A DNA stretch of 64,000 nucleotides, taken from assembly GCF_050389775.1 (NCBI RefSeq), contig NZ_CP177151.1:40822-104821 (forward strand), read 5' to 3'. This document shows positions 9,039 to 19,300 of the stretch, one piece after another (positions within the stretch are counted from its first letter, which is position 1; each line of letters begins with the position of its first letter). The notes under the pieces were generated by a model. The model had not been told where the DNA came from. It made no database searches and was given only the letters and a program-made list of their open reading frames with translations. A program made the translations under genes and the position numbers. This stretch comes from Marinibacterium sp050389775. Its GTDB lineage: Bacteria > Pseudomonadota > Alphaproteobacteria > Rhodobacterales > Rhodobacteraceae.

Positions 9039-9671
9039 ATGGGCTGTCTTATTGGGCCATCAATGGGGGCTTTAACTTATTGAAACCACGGGGGGGCAGG
9101 CTCGCCTGGGGGTTTTCCAGAGGGCAGGAGGATATTGGAAACAGTGCGGGCGCATTGAGCCATTTCGCAGATGAAGTCGAACCGCGCTTCATTTCCGTTT
9201 TTCGTGTTCGAGTGCTTAAATGTGACTCTTGAAGAGGATCGGTCTTTGTTTTCAACTTGTTGCTCCTCCACCTTGCCCGCTTGTCGGGTCGCTGCGGCCA
9301 GTCGACGACCTTCGCGGTGTCGGACGGATGATCCCCGCGCCACGCCATGAGTTGCGCCGGCTGAGAATGGGGCATTTACGCCGGAAAAACGGAATCGTGG
9401 TTTGAAATCGGCGCGCCTTCAAAAGGTTGATCGCCGCGGAATGACCTGTCCGCGACACCGGCATAGACAAACATGGTTCCGCATGATGAGCTATTTCTGG
9501 CGGAATTGAAGACCACGCCAGGCTTGGAAATTGTCTCAGGCGGCACGCCATTTCGAACACCAAGACCCGTTTTCGGGGCAACCATTTCATCAGAGGGCCG
9601 AGCATTCGGCAGGATTATTGAAAGACAACACTTCGGCATCCCCTGCCCCGCATGTCCAAACGATTGGTTCC
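9039..9671. other. Unassigned, AT-richer stretch between operons
   Basis: About 630 bases separate the GMC gene from the first well-supported part of the next glycosyltransferase. A 65-codon frame starting at 9035 overlaps the GMC stop (MNGLSYWAINGG and onward), but its composition does not resemble a conserved protein. Base composition is visibly less GC-rich than the flanks, and both strands contain short open frames that look like remnants. This may be a decayed insertion or gene fragment, or simply a long 5' region for the glycosyltransferase at 9672. No inverted terminal repeats were recognised. Confidence 0.3.
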
Positions 9672-10799
9672 GTGGCCTATTTCGGGCACGACGCCAATGA
9701 ACCTGCCGTGCGCCGCCGGGCCACGGCATTTCGACGGGCCGGGGTGGATGTCATGGGATTCATGCCGCATCGCGGGGATTTCACGAAACCGGAATGGAGC
9801 CATGTCGATCTGGGTCAGACCCGCGACAATGATTATTTGCAACGCGTTACGCTGGTCTATTCCGGCGCTCGTCGCGCGCTGAACTATCCGGACATGTTCC
9901 GTCGGGCGGATATCTTTCTGGCTCGCAACCTCGATATGCTTGCGCTTGCCGCGCGGGTTCGGCGGAAACTGGGGCTCGATGTGCCGTTGGTTTATGAATG
10001 CCTCGACATTCATCACCGCCTGACAGGGCCATCCCGCCCGGCCCGGATGTTGCGCCGGCTCGAGGCCCGGCTCCTGGAGCAATGTGCGCTGGTCATGATC
10101 TCGTCGCCGCGCTTCGCCGAGGCCCATTTCGAAACGCATTACCCGGGCAAATGCCGCTTTCACCTTGTCGAAAACCGGCTGATCGAAGGGGATGCCTTTG
10201 CCGCCCGCCCTGCCCCGCGCGCTGCCGCGCCCGAGGGACCCCTGCGGATTGGCTGGTTCGGGAACCTGCGCTGCCGCCGTTCGCTTGACCTGTTGAAATC
10301 ATTGGCCAATCGCTTTCCCGACGATCTGCGTATCATCCTGCGTGGCTATCCGGCCCCGGGGGTCTTTCCTGATTTCGAAGCGGAATTCGCGGGGCAGCCC
10401 AACATCGTCTTCCATGGACGGTACAAGGCGCCGGGCGACCTGGAAGCGATTTACGGCGAGGTTGACCTGATCTGGGCGGGGGATTGGTACGAAGCCGGGG
10501 CGAATTCGATGTGGCTGCTGCCCAACCGGATCTATGAAGGCGGCTATTTCGCCACTCCGGCGCTGGCGCCCGCGGGCACCCAGGTCGCGCAATGGCTGAC
10601 AGAGCGCGGAGGCGGGTTCATCCTCGATGACCCGATCGACGAAACGCTCGGTACTCTGGTCGGTGAGTTGATCGAGAATCGGCAGCCGATAGAGAATCGG
10701 CGCGATCACCTGCTGGGCTTGCCACGGTCGACCTATGTTGAAAGCCCGCAGGCCGTGGCGGACCTGATCGCCGCAGCAAGGGGAATGGCCGTGTCATAG
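9672..10799 (+). CDS. Glycosyltransferase, GT4-like
   Basis: The recognisable protein begins at 'VAYFGHDANEPAVRRRATAF', matching the N-terminal strand and helix of GT-B glycosyltransferases. It continues to 'LIWAGDWYEAGANSMWLLPNR', the region where the donor-binding site of GT4 enzymes lies. The frame is open upstream to 9531, with TTG codons at 9531 and 9618 as alternative starts and no in-frame ATG. The GTG at 9672 is given here because the preceding 47 residues look non-conserved. Depending on the start the protein has 375 to 422 residues. It has no membrane segment. Its role is probably addition of one sugar of the repeat unit. Confidence 0.65.
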   Translation: MAYFGHDANEPAVRRRATAFRRAGVDVMGFMPHRGDFTKPEWSHVDLGQTRDNDYLQRVTLVYSGARRALNYPDMFRRADIFLARNLDMLALAARVRRKLGLDVPLVYECLDIHHRLTGPSRPARMLRRLEARLLEQCALVMISSPRFAEAHFETHYPGKCRFHLVENRLIEGDAFAARPAPRAAAPEGPLRIGWFGNLRCRRSLDLLKSLANRFPDDLRIILRGYPAPGVFPDFEAEFAGQPNIVFHGRYKAPGDLEAIYGEVDLIWAGDWYEAGANSMWLLPNRIYEGGYFATPALAPAGTQVAQWLTERGGGFILDDPIDETLGTLVGELIENRQPIENRRDHLLGLPRSTYVESPQAVADLIAAARGMAVS

Positions 10800-10835
10800 G
10801 GACGGCCATTCCCGGCCCTTTGTCGAGCCAATCGA

Positions 10836-10856
10836 TTAGGGTCAGATCAACCCTAA
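10836..10856. terminator. Possible hairpin between convergent genes
   Basis: A 7-bp inverted repeat, TTAGGGT and ACCCTAA separated by 7 bases, lies just after the stop at 10799 and at the end of the minus-strand frame ending at 10853. There is no U-tract, so terminator function is weakly supported. Confidence 0.3.
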
Positions 10857-11281
10857 GAAGAATCCGGCCATCTCAACGGCTTGGGTTTCGCGTCATCCGG
10901 GCGCATGCAGGCGCCACCGGCAGACGTAGCGCTGGCGGACCAGCGCATCGTTCGGTGCGTTAACCATCTGTGCGGTTCTGGGTGGACATGGTCGGTTGCC
11001 GCCTCGAAGAGGGTCAGAAAACGGGCAGATCCGGGGATAGCATATGACACCCCGATTGTTCCCGAGATGCCAGTTCGCAAGGCAGTTCGCCCCGTGTGAA
11101 CGGGCACGCGATCACTCGCCGAAACGTTGATGTTTCCTGCTATTGACGCATTCCAGGCAAAGCCAGGAACAGTGCCCGAGCCTTCCGGCAAGTCGTTCAT
11201 ATCAAATGAATAACTTTGAGTCTTCGCTCCGCCAGCCGCATTCGAAATTGCAATAATTGCCGCAACGGAAATGGGGCGCAT
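10853..11281 (-). pseudogene. Possible fragment of a secreted protein
   Basis: A 142-codon frame begins with a short hydrophobic, signal-like start (MRPISVAAIIAISNAAGG). The next 70 or so residues have the Ser/Thr/Gly/Asn-rich look of an exported protein (YSFDMNDLPEGSG, GNINVSASDRV). After about residue 90 the composition turns into Arg/His/Pro/Trp-rich sequence typical of an out-of-frame read. It may be a truncated or frameshifted remnant, or a chance frame. I do not recognise a family. Confidence 0.25.
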
Positions 11282-11497
11282 TCCAGAGATTGGGGGTCTA
11301 TCGCCATGGGCAAGAACGCGCCCAATCCTTAGGGCGAGTAAGAATAATTTAACATCTTGTATGCTTTGATGTGTACGTTAAGAAACAAGCAAGAATAGCC
11401 TGCGACAAGCGATTTGCGCAGGTCAGAATAAAATGTCTTGGGCCCGCCCTATGCAGGGGCAGGGCAACAACTCGGGCACGCATAGGAGAAAGTGACG

Positions 11498-14400
11498 ATG
11501 TCAACACGGACGGTCACCGGCCGCAACGGTCGCGACTTAACAAATCCAATTGACGCCGACGATCTACACGACAAGTCAATCAATTCTCTGGGGGGCGCGC
11601 TCTCCAGCAGTGAAAACCGAAGATTGCATGATTATGTGCCGTTGGCGTCTCTCTCCCTCGCCACCAGCGCTTCTGACAGCGTCCCCAGCATCTCCCAGGC
11701 TAACCCACTCTCCGAAACTTTTGAAACAGTAACAGAGATAAACGAGAGTGTCTATATCCCTGATGAGACTGCGCTTCTCTTAAATTTTAGTAATCCCGGC
11801 GCACCCTGGTCGACCGGTTTCAGCGACGCTTTGGACGGCAACGGCGCATCCGGTTTTTCCGATACATTTCCGGCAGATGGCGGGCCGTCGATTTCGCTGC
11901 CTGGCCTCGATGGGCCTTTCGGTTCATTTCTTCAAAACGCGGACCCGGTCTCTGACTGGATCGACATCGGTGACGGAAAGGCGCTTTCGCTCCTGAAATC
12001 GCTAAACGGCAGGAATGACGCCGGCTCCGAAGATGTTGATGTTACCGAAATCGGATCAATCGACGCCCAGCCGATTTCTGCCATGGCCGAAATGACCGAC
12101 GACGGCATGGCCCATATGACCGGCGGATCGCATGATGACATGACGGCGGCCGTGACCGAGGATGTTCAGGACCTGGTCGGCGGCGGCTCGATCACCCTGC
12201 AGGCCGCCATCGACGCCCAGATCATGTCCATCGAACATGCCAAGCAGCACGTTCACCAGGACGACGCCAACAAACTGACCGACCACCTTGCATTGCTTGA
12301 CCTCTTTCCCCTGGCCAGCGATCCCGATGTTGCCGTTGCGCTGAACGGAGGCTCCTGGTTCGATCCGGGGACATGGTCGACCGGAAAGGTGCCCGGAGAC
12401 GGTGACAGCGTCTTTATTCCCGCCGGCATTTCCGTTGTTTACGATGGTGTCAGCGATGCGCGGCTGGACCGTGTCGGCGTCGACGGCGAGCTGCATTTCG
12501 CAGTGGATACCGACACGCGGCTGGTGCTGGACACGCTGCTGACCAATTCAGGCTCGACCCTGACCATCGGCACCGAGGACAACCCCGTTCAAGCCAGCGT
12601 TTCGGCCGAGATCACGATCCACCGCGACAACGGCAAGATCGACCTGTCGGACGATCCGACGCAATTGTCCAAGGGTGTCGTCACCCATGGCACGGTGCGC
12701 ATCTCGGGTCAGGACAAGGTCGACCACATGCGGGCCTCGACCGACCCGGAAAAGGGCGACAATTTCCTGACGTTCTCGGACATGCCGATGGGCTGGGAAA
12801 TCGGGGACAAGCTGGTTGTCGCGGGCACCAAGTTCACTGGCGAGAACATTTTCCAGGACGAAGTCGTCACGATCAAGTCGATCACGCAGATGGCCAACGG
12901 CGATTACAAGGTCACGTTGAACCAGACGCTGCAATACGATCATTTGACGCCCGAAGATTACGCTGGCCACAACTTCCAGGTGCCGGTTGCGAATTACACG
13001 CGCAATATCCAGATCGGCACCGAAACCAGCCAAAGCGCCTATCTGGGTGATGGCAAAACCGTTCCCGTCGATGAACGTGGCCATGTCATGTTCATGCACA
13101 ACAAGGACGTGGTCGTTCAGAATGCCGAGTTCTACGAGCTGGGCCGAACGGACAAGCAGGAATTGCTGGATACCGAAGGCGGAACCAATGTCGCCGGCCG
13201 TTATTCGCTGCATTTCCATCGCACCGGCGGAACGATCGAAGAAGGCGCGGCCCTGGCCGAGGGCAATGCCGTCTGGGGCAGCCCCGGATGGGGCATCGTG
13301 CATCATGATGCCAATCTCGACGTCATTTCCAATGCCGTTTACGGCGTGAATGGCGGCGCGATCATTGCCGAGGCCGGCAATGAAATCGGCGACTGGATCG
13401 GCAACATTACGATGCACACGACGGGTGACCTGATCACCTTCAACTCGGAACAGGGCAATGCCGGAACGGCTCACCCGGCCGGCCGCCAGGAGATCCTGAA
13501 CGACTCCTTCCACCAGGGGATCGGCTTTGGCTTCAAGTCGCGGATGATCAATTCGTCCGACAACGTGGCGGTCAGTTCGAACGGTGCGGGCTATTCCTTC
13601 TGGCCGATGGGCAATGACGACGGGGTGTCGGATATCGACCCGCTGGTCAGCGACTTCGTGACGCTCAACGGCTACAGCCAGTGGTTCGGCGAAGAGACGG
13701 CCACCCTGTCACGGGTCCCGCTGCGCGTCTTCGACAACAACGAAGTCTTGGCCAGCCACGTGGGCTTTAACACCAGCGGCGACAAGAGAGGCACACTCGA
13801 AGACGTTGCCAGCGTGATCGACGGGCTGGTCGCCTGGGAAGTCGCGGCCGGTGTCATGGGGTTCTACCAGAACAACTACCTGATCAAGGACAGTATTTTC
13901 GTCGGCCTCGACGGTGGCATCACCGGCAAGCACCAGGGCCTGTCCAAGGTCGGCTACGTGACAACCGGGATCATGGCGCATGACTTCAAGTTCCTGAAAA
14001 TCGTCGACAACCATTTCAAGGGCTTTGACCAGGGCATCTTCAGCGACACGTTCGGCGACCAGGACAAGGAACTGGCCCATGTGGTCCTGGGCAATGTCTA
14101 CACTGAAACTGAACTTGCCCGAAACTTCGTCGGCAACGCCGACCAGTTCCCCCATGTCGACGACAACCCGGACTGGGAAGACCGATATTACGTCGGCCGC
14201 CTCGAAGCCAGCTTCGACATCGGTGCATCGACCATGGTGCTGAACAAGCCTTGGGAATACGCCACGCTGGAAGTCAGGAAGGTCGACGGGATCGGCGTGG
14301 AATACGTGACTGTCACCAATCGCTATTTCTGGGAAGATAACGTCGCGCAGGAAGGCTATTACTTCGAAAACGGCAAGTATTATGTCATCGTCGATATCCC

Positions 14401-16024
14401 CGTCGGGGACCGCATAACCGGCAGCGTGATTTCGGCACATGCGGCGATCGAACTGGCCTTTGTCGAATCTGTTTCCGATCTGCCTTCTGGCGCGGTCAAC
14501 AACGGCGCGCTGCCCGATTACATCGGGCCGGACGGTGTCAGCGATTTCGAGCTGTTCGATCTGCGTGTCCTGGGTGTTACCGGCAACCAACTGACCGTTG
14601 ACGACACGCCCGAGCCTGAACCCGAGCCTCAACCTGAACCGGAACCCGAACCGGAGCCAGAACCCGAGCCTGAACCGGAACCCGAACCGGAGCCTGAACC
14701 CGAGCCGGAGCCTGAACCCGACGTGGACGTGCTGTTCGAAGCCGAGGATATGGATCTCGAGAATTACGAGATCGAACGCGGCAAGTTCGACGAGACCTCG
14801 GACGCGGTCATCGCGATCACCAACAAGACCGCCCCCGGCATGGCTCGGCAATTGTACGAAGGGCCGTCCGGCATCTTCGACCTGACGCTCGGCTATGTCG
14901 ATGAAAACGACGGGTCCGGTGAATTTGTCGTGTTCATCAACGGCCTTGAAGTCGGTTCGATCCAATTGGATGACGATACCGACAAATCCGCCCAGACCAC
15001 CCTGTCGGGCATCGCGATCAACGATGGCGACACCATCAGCATCGTCGGATATGCGGACGATGGCGAGAGGGCGCGGCTGGATTACGTCAGTCTGACTCAA
15101 ACCGATGACGCGCCCACGGACGGTGGCGGAGATCCCGGAGACGGCGGCACGGACCCCGGTGACGGTGGCGGCACCCCGGTCCCCGAGGATTACATCCTGC
15201 GGATCGAGGCCGAAACCATGCTGCTCGACAATTACGAGGTCGAATCCGGCAAGTTCGGCGGCACCTCCGGCGAGGTCGTGCGAGTGGCCGACAAGTCCAT
15301 GGCCGGCATCGCCAGCGAGGTCTTCGATGGCCCCTCGGGTGTCTTCAACATGGATCTCGGCTTCATCGACGAAAATGACGGGGTGGGCGCCTTCTACGTC
15401 TTCATCAACGGGCTCGGCGTTGCCGAAATCGTGCTGGACGCAGATACCGATGCCTTCACCCAGGCCAGCCTGACCGGCCTGTCGATCAACACCGGCGACA
15501 CGATCAGCATCGTCGGCTACGCCGATGATGGCGAGCGGGCGCGGCTGGATTACGTCGAACTGACAGCCAGTGAACTTGCCCCGGTCGAGGACGTGACCGT
15601 GGACCCGGTTCCGGCAGACTACCTGCTGCGGATCGAGGCGGAGTCCATGATGATGGACAATTACGAGGTCGAATCCGGCAAGTTCGGCGCGGCTTCGGGG
15701 GACGTGGTGCGTGTCATCGACAAGTCCAAGGCCGGGACGGTCAGCCAGGTCTTCGACGGCCCGACCGGCGTCTTCGACCTCCGGATCGGTTATGTCGATG
15801 AAAACGACGGCCAAGGCGATGTCTTTGTCTTCGTCAATGGCATCGGGGTCGGTGAAATCCACCTGGATACGGACACAAACAAGATCACAGACAGCACGCT
15901 GTCGGGCATCTCGATCGACACGGGGGACACGATCACCATCATCGGCATGGCTGACGATGGCGAACGCGCCCGGCTGGACTTTGTCGAACTGACCGCCGCC
16001 GCATCGGATGACCTGATGGCCTGA
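11498..16024 (+). CDS. Giant secreted G8-domain/beta-helix protein with three CBM-like repeats
   Basis: This predicted protein has 1508 residues; the ATG at 11498 is chosen because AGGAGA lies 8 bases upstream. There is no signal peptide. Residues about 283-400 form a G8 domain (GGSWFDPGTWSTGKVPGDGD and following Gly-rich strands), followed to about residue 850 by sequence suggestive of a parallel beta-helix (GRYSLHFHRTGG, GNAVWGSPGWGIVHHDAN). This is the arrangement seen in CEMIP-like and bacterial G8 proteins. A (PE)n linker at residues 1038-1074 leads to three homologous modules of about 125 residues (EAEDMDLENYE, EAETMLLDNYE, EAESMMMDNYE starts), each ending 'DDGERARLDYV' or similar. These look like carbohydrate-binding modules. 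No RTX repeats are present; a type I or other Sec-independent route is inferred. A strong terminator follows. Confidence 0.75.
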   Translation: MSTRTVTGRNGRDLTNPIDADDLHDKSINSLGGALSSSENRRLHDYVPLASLSLATSASDSVPSISQANPLSETFETVTEINESVYIPDETALLLNFSNPGAPWSTGFSDALDGNGASGFSDTFPADGGPSISLPGLDGPFGSFLQNADPVSDWIDIGDGKALSLLKSLNGRNDAGSEDVDVTEIGSIDAQPISAMAEMTDDGMAHMTGGSHDDMTAAVTEDVQDLVGGGSITLQAAIDAQIMSIEHAKQHVHQDDANKLTDHLALLDLFPLASDPDVAVALNGGSWFDPGTWSTGKVPGDGDSVFIPAGISVVYDGVSDARLDRVGVDGELHFAVDTDTRLVLDTLLTNSGSTLTIGTEDNPVQASVSAEITIHRDNGKIDLSDDPTQLSKGVVTHGTVRISGQDKVDHMRASTDPEKGDNFLTFSDMPMGWEIGDKLVVAGTKFTGENIFQDEVVTIKSITQMANGDYKVTLNQTLQYDHLTPEDYAGHNFQVPVANYTRNIQIGTETSQSAYLGDGKTVPVDERGHVMFMHNKDVVVQNAEFYELGRTDKQELLDTEGGTNVAGRYSLHFHRTGGTIEEGAALAEGNAVWGSPGWGIVHHDANLDVISNAVYGVNGGAIIAEAGNEIGDWIGNITMHTTGDLITFNSEQGNAGTAHPAGRQEILNDSFHQGIGFGFKSRMINSSDNVAVSSNGAGYSFWPMGNDDGVSDIDPLVSDFVTLNGYSQWFGEETATLSRVPLRVFDNNEVLASHVGFNTSGDKRGTLEDVASVIDGLVAWEVAAGVMGFYQNNYLIKDSIFVGLDGGITGKHQGLSKVGYVTTGIMAHDFKFLKIVDNHFKGFDQGIFSDTFGDQDKELAHVVLGNVYTETELARNFVGNADQFPHVDDNPDWEDRYYVGRLEASFDIGASTMVLNKPWEYATLEVRKVDGIGVEYVTVTNRYFWEDNVAQEGYYFENGKYYVIVDIPVGDRITGSVISAHAAIELAFVESVSDLPSGAVNNGALPDYIGPDGVSDFELFDLRVLGVTGNQLTVDDTPEPEPEPQPEPEPEPEPEPEPEPEPEPEPEPEPEPEPDVDVLFEAEDMDLENYEIERGKFDETSDAVIAITNKTAPGMARQLYEGPSGIFDLTLGYVDENDGSGEFVVFINGLEVGSIQLDDDTDKSAQTTLSGIAINDGDTISIVGYADDGERARLDYVSLTQTDDAPTDGGGDPGDGGTDPGDGGGTPVPEDYILRIEAETMLLDNYEVESGKFGGTSGEVVRVADKSMAGIASEVFDGPSGVFNMDLGFIDENDGVGAFYVFINGLGVAEIVLDADTDAFTQASLTGLSINTGDTISIVGYADDGERARLDYVELTASELAPVEDVTVDPVPADYLLRIEAESMMMDNYEVESGKFGAASGDVVRVIDKSKAGTVSQVFDGPTGVFDLRIGYVDENDGQGDVFVFVNGIGVGEIHLDTDTNKITDSTLSGISIDTGDTITIIGMADDGERARLDFVELTAAASDDLMA
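14609..14719 (+). repeat. Low-complexity Pro-Glu linker repeat
   Basis: The coding sequence alternates Pro and Glu codons for 37 residues with one Gln interruption (PEPEPQPEPEPE...). It joins the G8/beta-helix half of the protein to the tandem binding modules. At DNA level it consists of variants of GAACCCGAGCCT/CCGGAG and is a likely site of length variation by slippage. Confidence 0.9.
14729..15996 (+). repeat. Three tandem CBM-like protein modules
   Basis: The three modules (about 14729-15100, 15190-15567, 15619-15996) share the pattern EAE-x-M, NYE-[IV]-E, 'GKF', 'DENDG', 'F[VI]NG', 'GDTI[ST]I[IV]G', 'DDGERARLD[YF]V'. Modules 2 and 3 are spaced 429 bp apart. Divergence at DNA level is considerable, so this is an old duplication, unlike the 1107-bp repeats downstream. 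Similar domains occur in secreted alphaproteobacterial and cyanobacterial proteins. Confidence 0.8.
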
Positions 16025-16046
16025 CCCCAGCCCGATCGGTGACATC

Positions 16047-16084
16047 GCAGCCCCCGAAGCCCGTCTTCGGGGGCTGCGCCTTTT
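16047..16084 (+). terminator. Rho-independent terminator after the G8 protein gene
   Basis: A perfect 13-bp stem (GCAGCCCCCGAAG at 16047-16059 with CTTCGGGGGCTGC at 16065-16077) and a 5-base loop are followed by GCCTTTT. It lies 23 bases after the stop codon, so the two giant genes probably have separate transcripts. Confidence 0.9.
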
Positions 16085-16393
16085 CGCAGCCCGGGCAATT
16101 CGGACGCCATTCAATCACAAAGCCGCGAAATCCCCCTTATTTCGCCCGATCAGAAGACAAAAAGACCATTCGTCGTTAACAAATTTTCCAATTCCTAAAC
16201 GAATCTGATATCGTCCAAGAGCTTACTTCTGTGGTGGATGGAAAGAATTCTGCTGTTAATGCATTCTGTTCTCAGCGGATTTTTCTGCGCGGGGGCGATT
16301 CTTAAACGTGTTCCGAGAATCGGCCCGGCGAATGGGGTTTGACTTTCGCCGCTTGGATTGGCTCTTGATTTTTGTTGTGGCCGGGAATTTTAG
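16085..16393. promoter_or_regulatory. AT-richer leader of the GH16-SGNH-RTX gene
   Basis: These 309 bases lie between the terminator and the start codon and contain several AT-rich runs (for example GTTAACAAATTTTCC near 16175). No gene is apparent. The region must hold the promoter and a fairly long leader; I could not assign -35/-10 boxes with confidence. Confidence 0.5.
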
Positions 16394-19300
16394 ATGGTTT
16401 CCTACAAGGTATTTGACCGTTTCAATCACTCTTTCGGACTTGCCAAGGTAACGGCATGGATCAGGCCACCGGCCGATGACATCCCCGTAACCGAAGCCCT
16501 TGGCACCGATGCGGTGTCATTGGCGGTAGATCCCGCAGAAACACCTGCATCCTTCGACGCTGCGGCCGAACGCCCGGCCGATCAGCCGGACGTGGAAATC
16601 CCCGTGGAAATCCCGTCGTGGCAATGGTTTGCGGCCTTCGACACGGGGCCGGCCCCGGTCATGACCGAAGGGCCGGCAGAGTGGCTCAGCCCAATCTACG
16701 GGCCGATCTTCAGCTTCGACGACATGCGCGCGGAACAGGAGGGCATGGAGGTGACATTCAGCAATCTCACCGGCCTCCTGTCGGCCTTCCTGGGAGCCTC
16801 CAGCCTCGATACGGCCCCCGCACCGATGGCCGCATCGCTGGAGGCCGTGGAATACGATGCCTTCGCCACCTCCTTCGACCCATTCGATCCCGCCAATTGG
16901 CGCCCGTCCGATTACGCAAATGCCGGCGGCTGGATCGCCACGGCCTGGGATCCCGATCATGTCGTGCTGGGTACCGGCAGCGTTTCGCTTCAGCTCGAAC
17001 ACGAATCGCAGCGCGGAAAACCTTATACCGGCGCCGAAATTCGCTCGGAAGAGCGTTATTTCTATGGCCAATACGAAGTGACCATGCAGGTTTCGGACGA
17101 AGACGGCGTGCTGTCGAGCTTCTTCCTTTATACCGGCGCGCCCCACGGCACGCTGACCAGCGAGATCGATTTCGAGTTCCTCGGCGACGACACGACCAAG
17201 GTCCTGCTGACCTTCCACACCCCCGAAGGCTCGGACGGCCAGCTGGTCGACCTCGGCTTCGACGCCGCCGCGGGCTTCCACACCTACACGATCGACTGGG
17301 CCCCGGATTCGATCACCTGGTATGCCGATGGCGTCGCGCTGCGCCAGGTCACGGATGCCGACATCGGCATCCCGGCCGAACCGAGTTTCATGTTCATGAG
17401 CATCTGGACCGGCGCCAACGGGTTCACCGGCACGCCCCGGCACAACGTGTCGGCCACCGCAACCTATGAAGATGTCAGCTACGTGCCGCGCAGCGACGCG
17501 GTGGCGATCAACGACCGGGCGCTGGTCACCGCCGGGGGCAGCGTGGCGATCGACGTGCTGGCCAACGACGGCATCATGGGCGGGGCGCCGCTGCCCGAAA
17601 CCGTGACGATCGACCAGGGCCCGGCGCATGGCACGGTCAGCGTCGACGCGGTGACCGGGGTGATCACCTACACGGCCAACGCCGGATATGTCGGGCGCGA
17701 CAGCTTTTCCTACACGATGTCCGATGGTTCGACCCTGTCGAACTCCGGTGACGTGACCCTGAGCGTGGGCCTGCCCATCGACGCCGATTTCACGTCCGGA
17801 GCCGATGGGTTCACCTATGCCGATGACGCCTTCCGCGGCACGGCCCAGCCCGATTACGCCGATGGCAGCGCCACCGGCGGGACGCTGGACGTGCTGCTGG
17901 GCGGCGGGTCCTCGCGCTCGGCGGTCACCGATATCTCGGGCGGCTGGAGCCAGGAGTTCGACGCCCTCGCCGGCCAGCAGGCCACGCTGACCCTGCGCTA
18001 CCGGATCACGCTGAGCGCCGATCTCGATGCCGGCGAAGAGGCCGAGGTCATGGTCGCGCTCGATGGCACCGAATACAGCCTGATGACCCTGGCGGCCACG
18101 GATTCCGACACCGAAACGCTGGATTCCGGCTGGATCGAGGTGACCCTCGACCTGGGCACCCTGTCTGGCGGCAGCCACGAGCTGGTCCTCGGCGGCTTCC
18201 TCAACCAGCGCACCCGCCAGAACGAGACCGCGACGATCAGCTTCGACAGCGCGGTGATCACCCTCGGCTCGCCCTCGCCGGCCGATGACGACGGCAACCT
18301 CGCCCTGAGCGCGCCCGACCTGCTGATCGACGGGGCCGAGGCCGGGGCGGTGGACTTTGTCATCTCGGGCCTCGACGCGGATGCCACGGCCGAGGTCACC
18401 GTGACCGACGGCACCAATACCGTCACCGGCACCATCGCCACCAACGGCACCCTGACGCTGGACCTGTCCAGCCTCGACGACGGCCCGCTCACCAGCTCGG
18501 TCACCGCAACCGACGGCGACGGGGCAACGGCCACGGCCGGCGGGCCGGGGCTGACCCTGGTGCCCGCGGCGGGCGATGACGACGGCAACCTGGCCCTGTC
18601 CCTGCCCGACACCGAGATCGACGCCACCGAGATGAGCGCCGTCAGTTTCGTGGTCACCGGCATCGATGCCAATGCCACGGCCGAGGTCTTTGTCACCGAT
18701 GGCACCAGCACGATCTCGGGCAGCCTGGCCGCCGACGGCACCCTGCTGCTCGACCTAACCGGGCTCGCCGACGGCGCGCTGACCACCAGCGTGACGGCCA
18801 CCGACATCAACGGCGCGACGACCACCCTGGCCGGGCCGGGCCTGACCCTGGACAGCGCCCCGCCGGTGGTCCTACCGACGCCCATCGACGCCGATTTCAC
18901 GTCCGGAGCCGACGGGTTCACCTATGCCGATGACGCCTTCCGCGGCACGGCCCAGCCCGATTACGCCGATGGCAGCGCCACCGGCGGGACGCTGGACGTG
19001 CTGCTGGGCGGCGGGTCCTCGCGCTCGGCGGTCACCGATATCTCGGGCGGCTGGAGCCAGGAGTTCGACGCCCTCGCCGGCCAGCAGGCCACGCTGACCC
19101 TGCGCTACCGGATCACGCTGAGCGCCGATCTCGATGCCGGCGAAGAGGCCGAGGTCATGGTCGCGCTCGATGGCACCGAATACAGCCTGATGACCCTGGC
19201 GGCCACGGATTCCGACACCGAAACGCTGGATTCCGGCTGGATCGAGGTGACCCTCGACCTGGGCACCCTGTCTGGCGGCAGCCACGAGCTGGTCCTCGGC

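Noticed and set aside
9035..9232. 65-codon frame overlapping the GMC stop
   Set aside because: Composition and lack of family resemblance; kept only as part of the unassigned stretch.
13709..16114. 801-codon minus-strand frame opposite the G8 protein
   Set aside because: Repetitive because the plus-strand modules are repeated; no independent support.
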